NCBI GenBank assembly: GCA_964511495.1
Contig: CAZEFT010000013.1
Location: forward strand, 21,951 to 85,950
Direction of reading: 5' to 3'
Length of the DNA: 64,000 nt
DNA from: Litorimonas sp964511495
GTDB taxonomy: Bacteria > Pseudomonadota > Alphaproteobacteria > Caulobacterales > Maricaulaceae
Program-made: the position numbers and the translations under genes
Shown here: piece after piece, positions 17,160 to 25,324 of the stretch
Layout: the number at the start of each line of letters is the position of its first letter
Numbering within the stretch: position 1 is the stretch's first letter
The notes under the pieces: generated by a model
The model's input: the letters and a program-made list of their open reading frames with translations, nothing else
Database searches by the model: none
Told to the model about the DNA's origin: nothing

Positions 17160-18365
17160 TCACATCTTACAACTTCGCGCTTTTATAAGTCCGGCACCAT
17201 AAATTGAGTCTGGACCTTCTTCGCCCAAATCGAGACTTTCATTGCGCAAGTGCTCCCGGATTTTCGAGACTGAATAAATATCTTCATAATTTTTATCTGA
17301 AGCAATTTTGGCTGTGACGAAAGGGGCGGCTATTGAGGTTCCGGATACATACCTGCCTGAGGTTTCTCCGCCCACATATATTTCAACACCCGGAGCAGAA
17401 ACATCTACATGTTTGCCTCTCACCGCTTTTTCGTAGATATTCATATTGCTATCAATCGCTGTTGCCGCAATCACATCAGGAAAAGCGGCTGGATATCTCG
17501 GGGCGGCTGCTGCCCCATCATTTCCAACAGCGGCCACTATCACCACGCCTTTACTGGCAGCCTTTCGAATACCCCGATCCAATGTACGGTTATAAGGCCC
17601 TGCAAGGCTTATGTTCACTACGCGCACATCATTTCTGACCATCCAGTCCAGCGCCTTCAACATGGGCTCTAAGCCTGAATATTGAACACCGTTCGCATCT
17701 TTTCGAATGACAGAAGCATTGTAAATAACGGCATTATTAATACGACCCGTAGCCGTCAATATATCCGCAATAGCCGTACCATGAAGCGAAGTCATATTCT
17801 GGTCTCCGTCGCCCAAAAAATCTTTCCGGATAATTTGTGACGCATAGCCTTCATTAATGAGATTAACATCAACCATACCGTCTATGATACCGATGCTGGT
17901 CCAAGCCTCGCATCCGTCTTTTGGCCACTCAATCAATTCATCTGCATACCGCAAAGCCTGATTCATATGGCGTGATTGAGTTATCCTTATATCGGCTTGC
18001 AGAGTGTATTTATGGTTCACTTCAACAGTCGATTGAGGTTGTAGTTTTTCTAGCTCAAGACTGGCATCATATGGATCAATACCCGGCGGACAATCAAACG
18101 TCAGAAGATACATGCCCAATCCCGCGAGCACTTCTTTCCGCTTCAGGTCATACCCCCAATGTGCTGCCTTTTGTTCCAAGTCAGTTGCAACATCAACAGA
18201 AGAGACAATAGCGACGACCTCAGAACGATTAATTAATTCCGCATCAAAACTCTGTTCCGATACCAAACGCTCTTTGGTGTGACTTGAAAAGTCTGTAGGC
18301 AATGTCTCGCAAGCTGCAAATAAAACTGCTGCGAATGGGCTGATATATTTAAATAATAAACGCAT
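17160..18365 (-). CDS. Subtilisin-like serine protease lipoprotein (peptidase S8)
   Basis: Envelope-anchored S8 protease of about 401 residues. The ATG at 18365 gives a lipoprotein signal (MRLLFKYISPFAAVLFAAC, lipobox Cys19); the frame opens 12 bases earlier. The catalytic triad is complete: Asp162 (IGIIDG), His195 (SLHGTAIA), Ser344 (SGTSIAAP), with oxyanion Asn282 (AAVGNDG). A prodomain-like region covers about residues 30-140. It has its own GAACC-N16-CGAC promoter and terminator, between the barrel gene and the RTX gene. Shared control suggests a role in maturing or releasing the RTX protein or in sensing; that is inference. Confidence 0.9.
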   Translation of the reverse strand: MRLLFKYISPFAAVLFAACETLPTDFSSHTKERLVSEQSFDAELINRSEVVAIVSSVDVATDLEQKAAHWGYDLKRKEVLAGLGMYLLTFDCPPGIDPYDASLELEKLQPQSTVEVNHKYTLQADIRITQSRHMNQALRYADELIEWPKDGCEAWTSIGIIDGMVDVNLINEGYASQIIRKDFLGDGDQNMTSLHGTAIADILTATGRINNAVIYNASVIRKDANGVQYSGLEPMLKALDWMVRNDVRVVNISLAGPYNRTLDRGIRKAASKGVVIVAAVGNDGAAAAPRYPAAFPDVIAATAIDSNMNIYEKAVRGKHVDVSAPGVEIYVGGETSGRYVSGTSIAAPFVTAKIASDKNYEDIYSVSKIREHLRNESLDLGEEGPDSIYGAGLIKARSCKM

Positions 18366-18391
18366 AATCAATTCCAATTCATATGGTTTAA

Positions 18392-18416
18392 GTCGTCACA
18401 GACATAATAGGGGTTC
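18392..18416 (-). promoter_or_regulatory. Putative ECF promoter of the subtilisin-like gene
   Basis: On the minus strand GAACC (18416-18412), 16 bases, CGAC (18395-18392), 27 bases before the ATG at 18365. It begins only a few bases after the stop codon of the upstream barrel gene, with no terminator between, so the gene could also be read from the anti-sigma/barrel operon. Confidence 0.7.
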
Positions 18417-18419
18417 ATT

Positions 18420-19640
18420 TTAAAAGTCGAACTCAGCGCTTAAAAACAGTGCACGTGAATTTGCAGAGAATGTTTGAGCCTTATAATCTGCATATTCAAT
18501 CGCCATCCTGAAGCCCTCAAGACGACCAGTAAGCGATAGATTGATTTCCTTACCATATGCTCTTTTATTAACATGGGACTCAAACCAATGATGTCGAGCA
18601 AAAGTCTTGACGCGTCGAAATGGACCAATTCGCCCTAAATCATATTCCAGGAAAACGGAATAGTCTCGCAACCCATCAGGTGGCGTCGTCAAGAATTGAT
18701 CAGAGAACCCTTGGAACCGGTGTAGGGAGGCCAAGGGCGTTTGTACACTATGTCCCTGATCACTCCCCAAAATCTCGGCTCTCGTTTTAAATGTAAATTG
18801 ACCCGGCTTGAGGGTAAACTCCCCTAAAATATAGTCGGCACTATAATCGGCAGGATTTCCGCCTCTCTCATTTTGGCGGGCATAGGATCCCTCCCATACG
18901 TAACTTATGAAAGCTTCGTCACGACGCCCTAAAATACGAAACCCAGTTGTCTCAGAAGAGGCGTCTTGACGTAAAGAGCCTAGTGGACCCGACTCCAACC
19001 CTAATGAGTAATGAAAAGTTGATAAACGCCCAAGCGGAGTCCCAATATTGTAATTTGCAAAATATGAATCGCCTTCGAATACCCCGTTTATATTTTTCTG
19101 GCCTAAGGGGCGATGGACCTTGTTAAAATAACCAATATCCAAAACTCCTGCTCCAAAAACTCGTGTTTCTACACGCAAGGCGTCAATCGTTTGATCATTT
19201 TGCCGAAATGGGAAGCTTCCAATAAAACGCCAGTCATCTAATGCAATTTTTTGACGCCCTAGCGTAAGTCGTGTTTTGGGCAAAATTTCTGTCGTAATTT
19301 GCAAACGGTTTAATTCCAGACCTTCCGGATCAGGGATGAAGGGCCTTGTCGGAAGAATTTGTCGCCCATCATTAAAATTATCAACTAACGCCAAATTTCC
19401 TTCAGCTTCAGCTAAAAATGTTGTCTTGGGCAATATATCTATTTCTAAGGCAGTGCGAAGCCGAGCAGTCAAAGCTATACCATCTTCATCGAAACCATCG
19501 CGTTCCAATGATTGATACCGCAATCGCCAATCTGTAGAAAAACGCGGTTCAAAAACTGCCTCTTTAGGTTCTTGAGCGAAAACGAAGGTGGAACCGAGCG
19601 TATAAAAAGTTACTCCGAGAACCAAAAGGGTTTTCCACAT
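18420..19640 (-). CDS. Outer membrane beta-barrel protein, alginate-export/porin-like
   Basis: Predicted outer-membrane barrel of about 406 residues. The longest frame starts at a GTG (19649); the ATG at 19640 directly begins a signal peptide (MWKTLLVLGVTFYTLGSTFVFA). Alternating hydrophobic strands continue to a terminal phenylalanine (LFLSAEFDF), the usual barrel end. RLTLGRQKIALDDWRFIGSFP resembles alginate-export-family porins, where this arginine/aspartate stretch lines the channel. It begins about 20 bases after the anti-sigma stop and is probably in that operon, under the GAACC-N16-CGAC promoter. It could pass a polysaccharide or small acid; substrate unknown. Confidence 0.75.
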   Translation of the reverse strand: MWKTLLVLGVTFYTLGSTFVFAQEPKEAVFEPRFSTDWRLRYQSLERDGFDEDGIALTARLRTALEIDILPKTTFLAEAEGNLALVDNFNDGRQILPTRPFIPDPEGLELNRLQITTEILPKTRLTLGRQKIALDDWRFIGSFPFRQNDQTIDALRVETRVFGAGVLDIGYFNKVHRPLGQKNINGVFEGDSYFANYNIGTPLGRLSTFHYSLGLESGPLGSLRQDASSETTGFRILGRRDEAFISYVWEGSYARQNERGGNPADYSADYILGEFTLKPGQFTFKTRAEILGSDQGHSVQTPLASLHRFQGFSDQFLTTPPDGLRDYSVFLEYDLGRIGPFRRVKTFARHHWFESHVNKRAYGKEINLSLTGRLEGFRMAIEYADYKAQTFSANSRALFLSAEFDF

Positions 19641-19660
19641 AACGCCCACGAATACTGTCC

Positions 19661-20299
19661 TTAATTACATAAGGAAATAGTTTCTATTTTTTCAGCCCGT
19701 AGTTGTAACATCTTATAGGCCTCATCACACGCCTCTTTCGAAGAGAAATCAATGTCGTAAAGTCCTAAAGCACTAGGACCTGAAATGATATTTCCACCCA
19801 CTAGGAAAACAATTTCGTTCATCTCTTTGACGGTCAAATTATCAACGAATCCAACTTTTGAGGAATAAGAAGACGTAACCGCTTCAGACACCGTTACATA
19901 TTGTGGCTCACTACTCTCGTTAATGGCGATTGACCCAAGCACACCGGCCTGACCAATAGCAAGAACAGCCAATAGAACCGCTGCATAACGCCAGAACTTA
20001 GGCGTTCCGGCACGATCATTTGCCACATCAGACATACCTAATGATAAGTTTTGGGGTTCAGCTGTCATTGCTTTCGACAACCGTGCCCAATCCAAATCAC
20101 CTGGCTCGAATTCGTCACGAGGGGTTTTCACAGCATCTTTCAATCGACTTTGAAATTCCAAATCCGCCGCGATTACCGAGTTATTCGCCGCACTATCCTC
20201 GACAAGTTTACGATCTGCCTCAGATAGGTGTCCATTCAGGTAATCTGGTATCATCGCGGAGATTTTATCTTCGAAACGGTCCATTACTAATATATCCAT
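19661..20299 (-). CDS. Probable anti-sigma factor, single-span membrane protein
   Basis: 212 residues, encoded just downstream of an ECF sigma gene on the same strand. The N-terminal cytoplasmic part (IPDYLNGHLSEADRKLVED) has the shape of anti-sigma domains but lacks the HxxxCxxC zinc motif. One membrane span follows at about residues 102-127 (FWRYAAVLLAVLAIGQAG), and then about 85 periplasmic residues with two cysteines near the end (EACDEAY, ETISLCN). It should hold the sigma factor inactive until an envelope signal removes it. Two in-frame ATGs (20299, 20284) are possible; neither has a strong Shine-Dalgarno. The function is inferred from context and topology. Confidence 0.75.
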   Translation of the reverse strand: MDILVMDRFEDKISAMIPDYLNGHLSEADRKLVEDSAANNSVIAADLEFQSRLKDAVKTPRDEFEPGDLDWARLSKAMTAEPQNLSLGMSDVANDRAGTPKFWRYAAVLLAVLAIGQAGVLGSIAINESSEPQYVTVSEAVTSSYSSKVGFVDNLTVKEMNEIVFLVGGNIISGPSALGLYDIDFSSKEACDEAYKMLQLRAEKIETISLCN

Positions 20300-20326
20300 T
20301 CACAGAATTTTGCTTATCAAGACTAA

Positions 20327-20351
20327 GTCGTCTCAAATGTAAAAAGGGTTC
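20327..20351 (-). promoter_or_regulatory. Putative ECF promoter of the anti-sigma/barrel operon
   Basis: On the minus strand TTTTTGAACC (GAACC at 20351-20347), 16 bases, CGACTTAG (CGAC at 20330-20327). It sits between the sigma gene stop (20367) and the anti-sigma start (20299). A sigma-driven anti-sigma would form negative feedback. Confidence 0.7.
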
Positions 20352-20366
20352 AAAAATAATTGAACT

Positions 20367-21008
20367 TTATCGCGCTTTAATTTGAGACAGGTCTTTAACC
20401 AATAATTTCTTCGCATGCAGAATACGTGTTTTGACGGTTCCTACAGGACAGCCTTCTATCTCTGCAATTTCTTTATAGGTAAGATCTTCATAAAAAGCGA
20501 GGTGGATCATGCGTTTATGAGTGTCACTCAATTTTAAAATGGCTTTTTGAATAATATCCGTATCTTGTACGTTTGATAATGCTTCATCAGGAATAGGCCC
20601 GACATCAACATTATCCATATCTTCATCCGTATAAACCATGCGTGACGCTTTACGGTTTTGGTCAATGGATTTGTTTCGTGCGATAGAAAACATCCAGGAT
20701 TTCAAAGAGGATTTACCTTGAAACCGGTCCGCACGTTTCCAGACCTCCAACATCGTCTCGTGCACCACATCAGAAGCGGCATGTGTGTCAGCGAGCCAAC
20801 TTCTCGTGAAATGAAATAGTGGACCCGAATATAAATCATAAACCTGACGCATTGCAGCCTCATCTCCTTCAGAGATTTTTTGAGCCAGTCTAAGGTCTTT
20901 TTTCCTTGAGTCTATTTTCGCCTCCGTCACCCCACCTTCGACAACTTTAAACTTTGCAAAAATCATAGGTAAAGTCGAACGCTCTTTAGATTGTGTTTGA
21001 AGAACCAT
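20367..21008 (-). CDS. ECF-family RNA polymerase sigma factor
   Basis: Group 4 sigma factor, 213 residues. Region 2 covers about residues 55-125 (AMRQVYDLYSGPLFHFTRSW, then ASDVVHETMLEVWKRADRFQ and KSWMFSIARNKSIDQNRK). Region 4 covers about 150-210, with the helix-turn-helix LTYKEIAEIEGCPVGTVKTRILHAKKLL. There is no region 1 or 3. The N-terminal 35 residues are extra and may be partly untranslated (second ATG at 20966). GGGA precedes the first ATG. The anti-sigma gene follows. Four nearby promoter-like elements with one consensus are its likely targets. Its own upstream region has the -35-like box only. Confidence 0.92.
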   Translation of the reverse strand: MVLQTQSKERSTLPMIFAKFKVVEGGVTEAKIDSRKKDLRLAQKISEGDEAAMRQVYDLYSGPLFHFTRSWLADTHAASDVVHETMLEVWKRADRFQGKSSLKSWMFSIARNKSIDQNRKASRMVYTDEDMDNVDVGPIPDEALSNVQDTDIIQKAILKLSDTHKRMIHLAFYEDLTYKEIAEIEGCPVGTVKTRILHAKKLLVKDLSQIKAR

Positions 21009-21084
21009 AACTTAAGTCCCGTTTAAATTTCCATATCCGTATTGGAGGACTTAGTTCCGTTAGGTTTTAAAGCGATTCAATACC

Positions 21085-21103
21085 GGTTCACATTTTTGTG
21101 AAC
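21085..21103 (-). promoter_or_regulatory. -35-like GAACC box and inverted repeat upstream of the ECF sigma gene
   Basis: GTTCAC (21086-21091) and GTGAAC (21098-21103) form a perfect 6-bp inverted repeat with a 6-base spacer. The minus-strand GTGAACC matches the -35 box of the locus, but 16 bases on the sequence is AAAA rather than CGAC. It could be a repressor operator or a diverged promoter. Confidence 0.4.
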
Positions 21104-21471
21104 GAACGTAAAAATTTGGATACTCACCTCAAAGATTTCTCCTGATGAACAGCTCTTAGCCAACTGCCAATAATGTGTGCCGTCTACGGCGATAAAACAA
21201 CTTAACGAGGTGAAACGCGAACTGTATCTGAACCAGTGAGCATTACAAAACTGCCCGATACAAAGAAGTATAATTGCAACATTTAATATTATAACTAAAG
21301 CAAGGCTAATGGTTTGGTGTTTGCGGAAGACTAATTAGAATTAGATTGTCGTGGATAGCTAAGCAATATGTCATATTAACAGCAGTTAAACCCACCAAAT
21401 TATGGGGTGTTTGTTCTCGCTCAATATTTATATTTTGATATTAACAAGATATAATCTCATTTGGAACTTAA
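21104..21471 (+). other. Intergenic region between divergent ECF sigma and histidine kinase genes
   Basis: About 370 bases, AT-rich, with no open frame I would call. TATAAT occurs at about 21449-21454, 20 bases before the kinase ATG at 21472, but lacks a well-placed -35. A lone GAACC at 21230-21234 has CTGC, not CGAC, 16 bases on. No tRNA or terminator-type hairpin is evident. Confidence 0.5.
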
Positions 21472-23169
21472 ATGAAAACCTTGCGTCCTTCGCCACTTCC
21501 AATACTTGTTGGCCTTTTTGCCTTTGCTCTTTCCTATGTGGTTCTAGCGATAGACTTTAAAATTGGGGAATATCGCCTAAAATCAGACACATCAATTATC
21601 CAAAAAGAGCAATCATTGCTACCTCTGTATAATGCAAATGTGAGTACAATAGACAATGACCAGATTAATGAAAATGATGATGACAAAACTCAAATGTCAT
21701 TATTTCGAATTACTCATGAGCTTCACTTTAAGAATAAACCAGACAACACGTTAAGCTATTACAATCCTGTCGCAGACAATGGCGCACTGCTAATTTTTAA
21801 TTCAGTTCTGGTTCCTACTCAAAACAACATTGCGTTCAAAAACGCTGATTCCACCTTAGAAACAAAACAAACAATTATTGATATTCCAAGAAACTTCATT
21901 GTCCCTAATGACAATCAATTAAACACCCTTGTTCTAGGTTCAGAAAATTTCAATGGATTTAATAGAGAGTATTTGGGGCCCAAATCAGAGGTTGAAAAAG
22001 CTTTTCGAGCTCAATTTTTTATCGAAACGTGGCTTCCCACTATTACGCTATCATTGTGCTTATCACTCATTTTTATAAACCTATTCGGCTTCATATTCTC
22101 TACCGCACGCATGATATACTTAGTCAGTATAAGCTATGCCTGTTTGGTCTGCATTCAGTGCATTGCAACAGGTAACACACCATTATCGAATTTTATTCAA
22201 ACTCAGCATTGGATGCATATCGCGAGTTCAATAATCTTCCTTTGCCTTCTCATCGGGTTTTGGGTTTCTCTCCAAGCCTCACCTTATAAAGTGACTTCAA
22301 CCGGTTTGGGCTTGTTAATTTATGCCTCTGCAGGGCCAATTTTATTTCTACTCTACATAATTATTAGACCCCATCTCTTAGAGGGGGTATTTGTTTCTCA
22401 TCTTTTTCTCATCAGCGCGCTACCCTTTTTAGTTTTTCTCACAATTAAATGTTCGGCTTATGACCTTGCAGCCTATGGGAGAAAAATATCTACCCTAAAA
22501 AAGACGATCGGAAAGCAAAGAAAAGAACTTGACGAAAAGTCAAAAATTATTGCTGAAGAAATGCAGCAGCGTGCAATATTAGAAGAACGGCAAAGAATGA
22601 TGAGAGATATCCATGATGGTATTGGCGGTCAGTTATTGTCTCTTTTACTACGAGTACGGACAGGGTCATTAGGTCAAACGGATGTTGCCAATGAGATTCA
22701 ATCAAGTTTGGTTGATTTAAGATTAATCGTCGACTCCGTTGACCACTTTGGTGAAGACTTTGAAACAACCCTCGCAAACTTCAGGTCTAGAGCAGAACAA
22801 CAAATGGCGGCTGCAGGCATTCAATTTACATGGCTTCAGTCCGAAGACATATCACACAGGCAAATGAACCCCGAACAGACGCTTCAACTTTACAGATTTA
22901 TGCAGGAAGCCTTAACGAACATTATTCGTCATTCAAAAGCGACTAAAGCATCTATTGCGATTAACATGAATACAGAGAATGCCCACACTGAAATTAATAT
23001 AGAAGATAACGGGATCGGGTTTCCTCGAGTAGAAAAATTTATCGCTGGAAAAGGCCTCAAAAACCTAGATGTAAGAGCCCAAAAACTAAAAGCTCACCAC
23101 TCAATTGGTAGAGCCGAACAGGGTTCAGGAACGCGCGTTTCACTCTCTATTCCGCCCGATAAAAAATAG
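21472..23169 (+). CDS. 7TM-type sensor histidine kinase (HisKA_3/NarL class)
   Basis: Membrane sensor kinase, 565 residues. The first hydrophobic segment (residues 8-27) is followed by an extracytoplasmic domain to about 185, then about six more spans (185-340; WLPTITLSLCLSLIFINLFG and on), which is the 7TMR-DISM layout. The cytoplasmic part has a coiled coil (about 340-375), the phosphoacceptor motif MMRDIHDGIGGQL with His381, and an ATPase domain with NIIRHSKA, EDNGIGF and GKGLKNLDVRAQKL. This class pairs with LuxR-type regulators, and one is encoded convergently with a 5-base gap. A GGA precedes the ATG. The signal is unknown. Confidence 0.92.
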   Translation: MKTLRPSPLPILVGLFAFALSYVVLAIDFKIGEYRLKSDTSIIQKEQSLLPLYNANVSTIDNDQINENDDDKTQMSLFRITHELHFKNKPDNTLSYYNPVADNGALLIFNSVLVPTQNNIAFKNADSTLETKQTIIDIPRNFIVPNDNQLNTLVLGSENFNGFNREYLGPKSEVEKAFRAQFFIETWLPTITLSLCLSLIFINLFGFIFSTARMIYLVSISYACLVCIQCIATGNTPLSNFIQTQHWMHIASSIIFLCLLIGFWVSLQASPYKVTSTGLGLLIYASAGPILFLLYIIIRPHLLEGVFVSHLFLISALPFLVFLTIKCSAYDLAAYGRKISTLKKTIGKQRKELDEKSKIIAEEMQQRAILEERQRMMRDIHDGIGGQLLSLLLRVRTGSLGQTDVANEIQSSLVDLRLIVDSVDHFGEDFETTLANFRSRAEQQMAAAGIQFTWLQSEDISHRQMNPEQTLQLYRFMQEALTNIIRHSKATKASIAINMNTENAHTEINIEDNGIGFPRVEKFIAGKGLKNLDVRAQKLKAHHSIGRAEQGSGTRVSLSIPPDKK

Positions 23170-23174
23170 GCGTT

Positions 23175-23843
23175 TTAAACTTTTATCCAACCCATTTGGA
23201 GAGCTTCGAAGACCGCCTCATTACGCGAGTTTACATAGAGCTTGCTATAAATAGATTTGACATAATCATTGACAGTGTTTGTGGAAATATTGAGAATTTC
23301 CGCAGTCTCTTTATATGACATACCCTTAGCGAAGAGTGTGAGAGTCTCAGTCTCTCGTTCCGTCAATGTTGATGTATTTTTCTCTGTTTGCAGTGAGACT
23401 TCCTTTTGATGCCCTAAGTAATGTTGCAATAAATGGGTGGAAACTTGAGCGCTGATAGGGTTTGCTCCAGCTAGAGTATCAAGAATATGCTTCATTATCT
23501 GTTTAGGCTCTGCATCCTTAAGAAGATAGCCATGGGCGCCTGATGAGAACCCTGACATAACGCTGACCTTGTCACCCAACACGGTGAGTATCAGGGCTTT
23601 GCAGTCAGTATTTTGAGTGATGTAGGAAACAAAATCAGCTCCATTTCCATCGGGTAAATCTAAATCCACAAGACATATATCCGGCGCTGAATTATTTTTT
23701 ATGTACCCCATGGCTTCCGCTAAGCTCGATGCACTAAAGGCAATATTAACCTTAGACTCTACCGATAGGATATGTTCGAGATAGGCCTGCATATCAGGCG
23801 AGTCTTCCAATATGCCGATAGAAATAGAGCGCGGTTTATTCAC
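23175..23843 (-). CDS. LuxR/NarL-type response regulator
   Basis: Receiver plus helix-turn-helix regulator. Three starts are possible: ATG 23900, ATG 23882 and GTG 23843. I use the GTG because it starts right before the receiver domain (NKPRSISIGILEDS) and overlaps the upstream stop by 8 bases; the others add 13-19 atypical residues. Phosphoacceptor Asp60 is in CLVDLDLPDGNG; the LTV and YLLKDAEP switch residues follow. The C-terminal LuxR domain is intact (LTERETETLTLFAKGMSYKE, then ILNISTNTVNDYVKSIYSKL). Likely partner of the adjacent convergent kinase, and co-transcribed with the membrane protein gene upstream. Confidence 0.88.
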   Translation of the reverse strand: MNKPRSISIGILEDSPDMQAYLEHILSVESKVNIAFSASSLAEAMGYIKNNSAPDICLVDLDLPDGNGADFVSYITQNTDCKALILTVLGDKVSVMSGFSSGAHGYLLKDAEPKQIMKHILDTLAGANPISAQVSTHLLQHYLGHQKEVSLQTEKNTSTLTERETETLTLFAKGMSYKETAEILNISTNTVNDYVKSIYSKLYVNSRNEAVFEALQMGWIKV

Positions 23844-25050
23844 TTTTTTCGTACTCAGTTTTAAGGTCCCAACAATTGCCATAGGGCTCAGTTTTGGCAT
23901 GCACCCAAGCTTGCGTCACTTCGGTCTTACCCGTGGCTAGAAAACTCAGCTGACCACTTAGATTTTCTTGGTGTGTCGCTGCACGATAATTTTTACCAAA
24001 TATTGTCGCACAATAGGTATGTGCTTCATCTTGATTTCCAAAACTATCGCCTCTAATCGCAGGCGTAAATTTTACATCGCCTTTTGACCATAGGTTCTCC
24101 CTATTCGTTTTGAGTATCTGATGAGGCGGAGCGTCCCCTGTATAATTAAAGCAGGCCAGCGGGAGCGAAACGGAGCATAATGTATCGCCTTTATAGGGGT
24201 CACAATGACTCTCTAGCGTTTCTGTCATACAGCTTAACTTTGTGATGTCCTGGGTGCCGGGAAACGGAGTCACAAGAAGACTCACGCCTTTTGCTTCATC
24301 AGGTGGCAGACAAATGGCAACCCCTATGAAATCGATAGCGTGATCGTCTCCAATATAGACATCTATGGCCGTAGTGGAATTTGGGTTATTTTGTATCAAA
24401 TCCAGTACGCTGTCATAGTCCCTCGGTATTTTTTCACCGGTCTCATCCAAACCGTCTTTGAAAATCAGATCAGATAATTGCACGCTGTAAGTTCCACCTT
24501 CAATTTGCCAAATCTCTGTTCGCGGCATGGATGAAAAACCAATGCCATAATTATTGCGTCGTTTGGGATAGGTGGATATGTCGCCAATATTTATTGAGTC
24601 ATTTGTGGATGGCGTGAGCGATCGTGCTTTCACAATGAAAATTCCGTGAACGGTTCGAGACGGAATCTGAATTTTGTCTAAAAGAAACTTATCCACCCCA
24701 CCTTCATCATAAAACCGGTCAACAGTAACAGCGCCCTTTTTCCCGTTCCGGTCTTGCATATAATTATGCAACTCTGAAAAGGCGACTGTTTCGTCACCTT
24801 TAGAGTCATAATTATCTTCAACTCCGCGTAAGATAATCTGTTTGCTTTCGGCCTTCATACATCGATAGTCATCTAGAATTTGCATGCCCGTACGCGGTGA
24901 CGAGATAACATCGACGGGAGCCTCTATGTCACTATATAAAACCTTGTTTATGGCCATAGCGCCTATAGTAGCCCCAATTAGTAAGGCTCCAGATAGTAAA
25001 ATGGCGAGATATAAGCCCGATCCTATCTTTTTTTGAGTTGTTTCATCCAT
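23836..25050 (-). CDS. Unrecognised single-span membrane protein
   Basis: I do not recognise the family. The frame is open from a TTG at 25062, but the ATG at 25050 has GGAAAA at a good distance, so I start at MDETTQKKIG. One membrane span follows (YLAILLSGALLIGATIGAM), and the rest, about 370 residues, should be extracytoplasmic with many cysteines in the last third (for example SCMTETLESHCDPYKGDTLC). The stop overlaps the response-regulator start, so the pair is likely translated together. A perfect 22-bp tandem duplication lies just upstream. A sensor, ligand-binding partner of the kinase, or target of the system are all possible. Confidence 0.7.
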   Translation of the reverse strand: MDETTQKKIGSGLYLAILLSGALLIGATIGAMAINKVLYSDIEAPVDVISSPRTGMQILDDYRCMKAESKQIILRGVEDNYDSKGDETVAFSELHNYMQDRNGKKGAVTVDRFYDEGGVDKFLLDKIQIPSRTVHGIFIVKARSLTPSTNDSINIGDISTYPKRRNNYGIGFSSMPRTEIWQIEGGTYSVQLSDLIFKDGLDETGEKIPRDYDSVLDLIQNNPNSTTAIDVYIGDDHAIDFIGVAICLPPDEAKGVSLLVTPFPGTQDITKLSCMTETLESHCDPYKGDTLCSVSLPLACFNYTGDAPPHQILKTNRENLWSKGDVKFTPAIRGDSFGNQDEAHTYCATIFGKNYRAATHQENLSGQLSFLATGKTEVTQAWVHAKTEPYGNCWDLKTEYEKSE

Positions 25051-25071
25051 GCCGTTTTCCAAGGGCAGAAG

Positions 25072-25115
25072 CCATACGCTTCCAGATATTATACCATACG
25101 CTTCCAGATATTATA
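25072..25115 (-). repeat. Perfect 22-bp tandem duplication carrying two TATAAT boxes
   Basis: Bases 25072-25093 are repeated exactly at 25094-25115. On the minus strand each copy begins TATAATATCTGG and ends GCGTATGG. The copies lie 22-65 bases upstream of the ATG at 25050, so each could supply a -10 box or a regulator site. Confidence 0.85.
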
Positions 25116-25324
25116 AAAGCCTTATAGTTCAGACTTAAACATCACAAGTCAGACATCGAAAGTTTCATGTTCAATCCCCCATAAATATGGGGGGCGAATA
25201 AAACCGGAATATTTAAATCACTCTTGCAGGCAACCCGACACCCTTGGGTGATTCAGGGTCACAAAAAAACGTGACGTCACGCGCGGCACGTTCAATCAAA
25301 TGCGCACAATTGAAAGAGGTAAAA

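Noticed and set aside
21230..21254. Plus-strand GAACC upstream of the histidine kinase as a fifth ECF promoter
   Set aside because: Sixteen bases on is CTGC instead of CGAC, and the site is about 220 bases from the kinase start.
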